A stretch of DNA of 64,000 bases from contig NZ_JAUSXV010000001.1 in NCBI RefSeq assembly GCF_030816295.1, forward strand, positions 2,480,001 through 2,544,000, given 5' to 3'. Within the stretch, counting starts at the first letter, position 1, and every line of letters begins with the position of its first letter. A model generated the notes under the pieces. That model worked only from the letters and a program-made list of their open reading frames with translations, ran no database searches and was not told the origin of the DNA. Both the position numbers and the translations under genes were made by a program. Of this stretch, positions 60,921 through 64,000 are shown in pieces. The stretch is from Microbacterium natoriense. Lineage in GTDB: Bacteria; Actinomycetota; Actinomycetes; Actinomycetales; Microbacteriaceae.

Positions 60921-62446
60921 AGACCGCGCGGACCTGGGCGGTCGCTCTCACAGGGGTCGACGGCCATCTCGTCGAGGTCGAGGCCGATCTGTCGAATCAG
61001 ACGCCCGAGTTCAAGATCATCGGCTTGCCCGATAAGGCGCTGGGAGAGGCCGTTCAGCGGGTGCACAACGCCTGTAAGAACGCGGGCCTGGATCTGCCCC
61101 GACGCCGGCTGACGGTGAACCTGTCGCCGGCCAGTCTGCCGAAGCAGGGTTCCGGTTTCGATCTGAGCATCGCGGTGTCGACGCTCGCGGCGGGTGGTTC
61201 TCTGCGCCGCGAGTCGATCTCTCGCACCGTGCACATCGGAGAGCTCGGTCTGGACGGCCGTGTGCGTCCGGTGACAGGTGTGCTGCCCGCCGTGTTCGCG
61301 GCCGCGCGCGCCGGCTTCGAGCGGGTGGTCGTGCCGTTCGCGAACGCGGCTGAAGCGCGGCTCGTGCCTGGCATCGAAGTGCGAGCGGCCGTGTCGCTCG
61401 CCGAAGTCGCGGCGTGGCACGGTGCCGAGGTCGCGGTCCCGCAGGTGGAACCGGTCGCGGGCGCCGCCCACGTCGCGGAGCCGCCGTCGGTTCTCGATCT
61501 CGCGGACGTCGTCGGCCAGGAGGACGCCATCGACGCGCTCGTCGTGGCTGCAGCTGGCGGGCATCATCTGCTGCTCAGCGGACCACCGGGGGCCGGCAAG
61601 ACGATGCTCGCCCGTCGCCTTCCGGGGATACTCCCTCCGCTCACAGACGACGAGGCGCTCGAAGTCGCCTCGATCCGCTCTCTCGTCGGCGATCCGGTCG
61701 ACAGCCTCGACCGGATCTCTCCGCTCGAGGCTCCTCATCACAGCGCTTCGGTCGCAGCGCTGGTGGGCGGCGGATCGCGGGTCGTGCGTCCCGGCGCCAT
61801 CGTGCGCGCGCACAGGGGAGTGCTTTTCCTCGACGAGGCGGCGGAGTTCTCGCGCGTCGCTCTGGACGCGCTCCGGCAGCCGCTCGAGTCGGGGGCGATC
61901 GAGGTGCACAGGTCAGGCTTCATCGCGCGGTTCCCCGCGCGCTTCCAGCTCATCCTGGCGATGAACCCCTGTCCGTGCGGCAACTACGGAGTACGCGGCG
62001 CGGAGTGCGTCTGCCCCTCCCTGGCGATTCGCCGATATGCCGACAGGCTCTCCGGGCCGTTGCGAGACCGCATAGACATCGAGTTGCAGGTCGCGCGCGT
62101 CGCGGCGGCGCGCGCGACATCGGCCGAGCGATCCGAGACATCCACTGCTCAGGCGCGGGAACGGGTGCTCGCAGCGAGAGAGCGAGCGGCTCATCGGCTG
62201 CGCGGCACTCCGTGGCGGTTGAACGGAGACGTGCCGGGGACCTGGCTGAGGCAGGGCGCGCGCCGCGTGAGCGCAGAGGCGAGGAGCCCCCTCGACCGGG
62301 CACTGGAGCGCGGGGCTCTCACGCTGCGCGGGTACGACAGGGTCCTTCGACTGGCCTGGACCATGGCCGATCTCGCCGGCGTCGACCATCCGGGGCGGGA
62401 CCAGGTGGGGCGAGCCCTGTATCTGAAGAAGGGACGCAGCGCATGA
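60917..62446 (+). CDS. comM: ComM/YifB family Mg-chelatase-like AAA+ ATPase
   Basis: 509 residues. N-terminal ChlI-like domain (SNQTPEFKIIGLPDKALGEAV, LTVNLSPASLPKQGSGFDL), AAA+ core with Walker A GPPGAGKTMLARRLPGILPPL (about 220) and Walker B LFLDEAAEF (about 300), zinc-like cluster NPCPCGNYGVRGAECVCP, C-terminal helical domain. Helicase for branch migration in natural transformation. GTG start. Confidence 0.94.
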   Translation: MKTARTWAVALTGVDGHLVEVEADLSNQTPEFKIIGLPDKALGEAVQRVHNACKNAGLDLPRRRLTVNLSPASLPKQGSGFDLSIAVSTLAAGGSLRRESISRTVHIGELGLDGRVRPVTGVLPAVFAAARAGFERVVVPFANAAEARLVPGIEVRAAVSLAEVAAWHGAEVAVPQVEPVAGAAHVAEPPSVLDLADVVGQEDAIDALVVAAAGGHHLLLSGPPGAGKTMLARRLPGILPPLTDDEALEVASIRSLVGDPVDSLDRISPLEAPHHSASVAALVGGGSRVVRPGAIVRAHRGVLFLDEAAEFSRVALDALRQPLESGAIEVHRSGFIARFPARFQLILAMNPCPCGNYGVRGAECVCPSLAIRRYADRLSGPLRDRIDIELQVARVAAARATSAERSETSTAQARERVLAARERAAHRLRGTPWRLNGDVPGTWLRQGARRVSAEARSPLDRALERGALTLRGYDRVLRLAWTMADLAGVDHPGRDQVGRALYLKKGRSA

Positions 62447-63619
62447 TCGCGCGACTGCTGCAGGATTCCGAAGCGAAGGATGCGGCGCGGGCGGCGTGCT
62501 CGGAACGCGACGTCGACGAGGTGCTGGCCAGAGTCGCGTGGAACGTGCTCGCCGAGCCCGGAGATGGTGTCGCCGGTGCGCTGATCGCTGAACTCGGACC
62601 GGTCGAAGCGCTGCGCGTGGCGACAGATGCCGATGCCGTGCTCGTGCCGCCGGTGACACCCCCACGAGCGCTGCAGGAGGCGATCGAGCGCTGGCGGCCC
62701 CGCGCATCGCCGCAGGCCGTTCTCGACGCGCTCCACGGTGCGGAGGCCGTACGGGCGCGGCTCGTGCTGCCTGGCGGTGCCCTGTGGCCGGCGGCGATGG
62801 ACGACCTCGACGTTCATGCCCCGACCATGCTGTGGGTCAGGGGAGATGCCGGGCTGCTCAGCGCTGAACCCAGGGTCGCGATCGTCGGCGCGCGGGCGTC
62901 GAGCGGCTATGGCGATCTGATCGCCGCAGAGTTCGCCGGCGATCTCGCCGGGAGCGGCGCAGTCGTGATCTCGGGTGGTGCTTACGGCATCGACGGCGCC
63001 GCGCATCGCGCCGCGCTCGGCGTCGGCGGAGCCACCGTCGCGCTCCTCGCCGGAGGTGTGGACCGCGCATATCCGCAGGGGCATCAGAGCCTGCTCCCGC
63101 GAGATCGCAGTCAAGGGTGCCGTCGTGAGCGAGGTGCCGTGCGGTACTGCCCCGACGAAGTGGCGGTTCCTCAGCCGCAACCGGCTGATCGCCGCTCTCG
63201 GGCAGGCCACTGTCGTCGTCGAAGCGGGGTGGCGCAGCGGTTCGATCAACACCGCCGGACACGCCGCCTCGTTGGGTCGCCCGCTCGGCGCTGTCCCTGG
63301 TCCGGTGACGTCCGCCACATCGTCCGGCTGCCATCGCCTGCTGCGCGATTACGACGCCCGGTGCGTCACGACGACGGCCGAGATCCGGGAGCTCTGGGAG
63401 ACGACCGTCGGGATGACGCAGGGCGATGCCGCCGCCGATCCCGAGCAGGTCCGGCTGCGCGACGCCTTGAGCACGCGTACGGCGGTTCCGGCTCAGGAAC
63501 TCGCGCGCCGCAGCGGTCTGTCGGTGACGAGAGTCGAGGCTCTGCTCGGACTTCTCGAGCTCGAGGGAGCCGTCGCGCGCTCCGGCGCCGGGTGGCGTCG
63601 GAGCGCGGGCGCTGCGTGA
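62443..63619 (+). pseudogene. dprA: DNA-processing protein DprA, interrupted by a +1 frameshift
   Basis: First frame from ATG 62443 gives PRVAIVGARASSGYGDLIAA, SGGAYGIDGAAHRAAL and AGGVDRAYPQGHQSLL (Rossmann-like core of DprA); at 63096-63098 the frame breaks and the second frame continues REIAVKGAVVSEVPCGTAP, RFLSRNRLIAAL ... then the DprA winged-helix tail to TGA 63619. Removing one C from the CCC run restores a normal protein of about 391 residues. A read error or true inactivation; the rest is unimpaired. ATG overlaps comM stop. Confidence 0.85.
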
Positions 63620-63695
63620 GCCCGACGGCGCACCGCTCGGCGATGCCGCGGCGAGGCTGCCGATCCGGGGGCACGCGGCGAGGCAAGCTGTGGAG

Positions 63696-64000
63696 ATGGA
63701 GTTCTTCGTCGCGGCTCAGGCGTTCGCCGAGCACCTGCAGCATGTGCGGCGCCTGTCGCCGGCCACCGTGCGGGCATACCGTGCCGATCTCCGCGACCTG
63801 GGCGACAGCATCGGTGACCGTGACGTGCAGGATGTCGATCTCGAGGCGCTGCGCGACTGGCTGTGGCGGGCGACGCAACGGGGCGACGCCCGGTCGACGC
63901 TCGCGCGCCGCGCCGCGGCGGCCCGGTCCTTCTTCAGCTGGGCACAGGATGAAGGCTTGATCCCACACGATCCGAGTCTGCGGCTGATCGCCCCCAAGCG
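63696..64000 (+). CDS. xerC: Tyrosine recombinase XerC, partial at window end
   Basis: About 101 residues of the N-terminal core-binding domain: FAEHLQHVRRLSPATVRAYR, DLEALRDWLWRATQ, RRAAAARSFFSWAQDEG, the SAM-like fold of XerC/XerD. The catalytic domain lies beyond the window. In actinobacteria xerC follows dprA, supporting the housekeeping dimer-resolution role rather than a phage integrase. ATG 63696; GTG 63690 is an alternative. Confidence 0.88.
   Translation, partial: MEFFVAAQAFAEHLQHVRRLSPATVRAYRADLRDLGDSIGDRDVQDVDLEALRDWLWRATQRGDARSTLARRAAAARSFFSWAQDEGLIPHDPSLRLIAPK

Noticed and set aside
61414..63960. Long plus-strand open frame over comM, dprA and xerC
   Set aside because: Different frame from three recognised proteins; Arg-rich, no domain.
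63696..64000. Phage integrase or integrative element
   Set aside because: The tyrosine recombinase follows dprA as housekeeping xerC does; no att repeats or phage genes are seen.
1..64000. CRISPR arrays, IS elements, toxin-antitoxin pairs and secondary-metabolite cores
   Set aside because: Looked for regular repeats, transposase motifs and NRPS/PKS domains on both strands and found none.

Overview
This window looks like a piece of core chromosome from a high-GC Gram-positive bacterium of the family Microbacteriaceae, most likely Microbacterium or a close relative. That placement is an inference. It rests on the strongly G/C-ending codons, frequent GTG starts, the actinobacterial gene order (leuCD near murA-plsC-gpsA-ddl-DUF3515-thiL; rpsP-khpA-rimM-trmD-rplS-lepB-rnhB-DUF2469-yraN-comM-dprA-xerC) and several actinobacteria-type small families. 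I see no insertion sequence, prophage, CRISPR array or plasmid feature. No gene-free stretch exceeds 300 bases.

Region by region. 1-8.7 kb is mostly accessory and on the minus strand: a partial phosphotransferase-like gene and an MBL-fold hydrolase, tRNA-Glu(CTC), a lipoprotein, two ECF sigma factors each coupled to a membrane partner (2.5-3.1 and 7.4-8.0 kb), an acyltransferase, and an ArsR-type regulator with an MFS exporter. 8.7-12.5 kb holds a TerC-type metal exporter behind a probable yybP-ykoY (Mn2+) riboswitch, and a sulfur pair (flavin monooxygenase plus O-acetylhomoserine sulfhydrylase). 12.6-21.3 kb is housekeeping: leuC-leuD behind a 15-codon leucine leader peptide and hairpin, then murA-plsC-gpsA-ddl (cell wall and lipid precursors), DUF3515, thiL and rsmD. 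21.4-26.5 kb has recG, coaD, DUF177-rpmF-rnc-mutM. 26.5-33.9 kb is accessory again: a frameshifted ridA, a carboxymuconolactone decarboxylase family gene, a cupin, a DyP peroxidase, an ABC exporter pair, and a four-gene cassette of two microproteins and two tandem paralogous GNAT acetyltransferases behind a well-formed promoter. 34.0-44.8 kb carries smc, ftsY, lipA-lipB, a TetR regulator, a third sigma/membrane-protein pair and ffh. 44.8-53.1 kb has EamA/LysR, the glycerol regulon (glpK, glpF, glpD, with a divergent SorC-type regulator and a palindromic operator) and a YbdK-type ligase. 53.3-64 kb is the ribosome/RNA processing/secretion/DNA uptake series.

The genes work together mainly as housekeeping clusters: SRP pathway (ffh, ftsY, lepB), peptidoglycan precursors (murA, ddl), phospholipid precursors (plsC, gpsA) with glycerol catabolism (glpFKD), translation (rpsP, rplS, rpmF, rimM, trmD, map, coaD) and DNA maintenance (smc, recG, mutM, rnhB, dprA, xerC).

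The most notable signals are: (1) the leucine-codon leader peptide and 10-bp hairpin in front of leuC; (2) a pervasive promoter grammar, TAnnnT followed by 6 nt and then ATG/GTG, implying leaderless mRNAs for about a third of the transcription units, including bidirectional examples with overlapping -10 boxes; (3) two leaderless upstream ORFs whose stop codons overlap the starts of coaD and smc; (4) single-base frameshifts in ridA and dprA at C/G homopolymers, which may be real or assembly error; (5) the microprotein-GNAT cassette.
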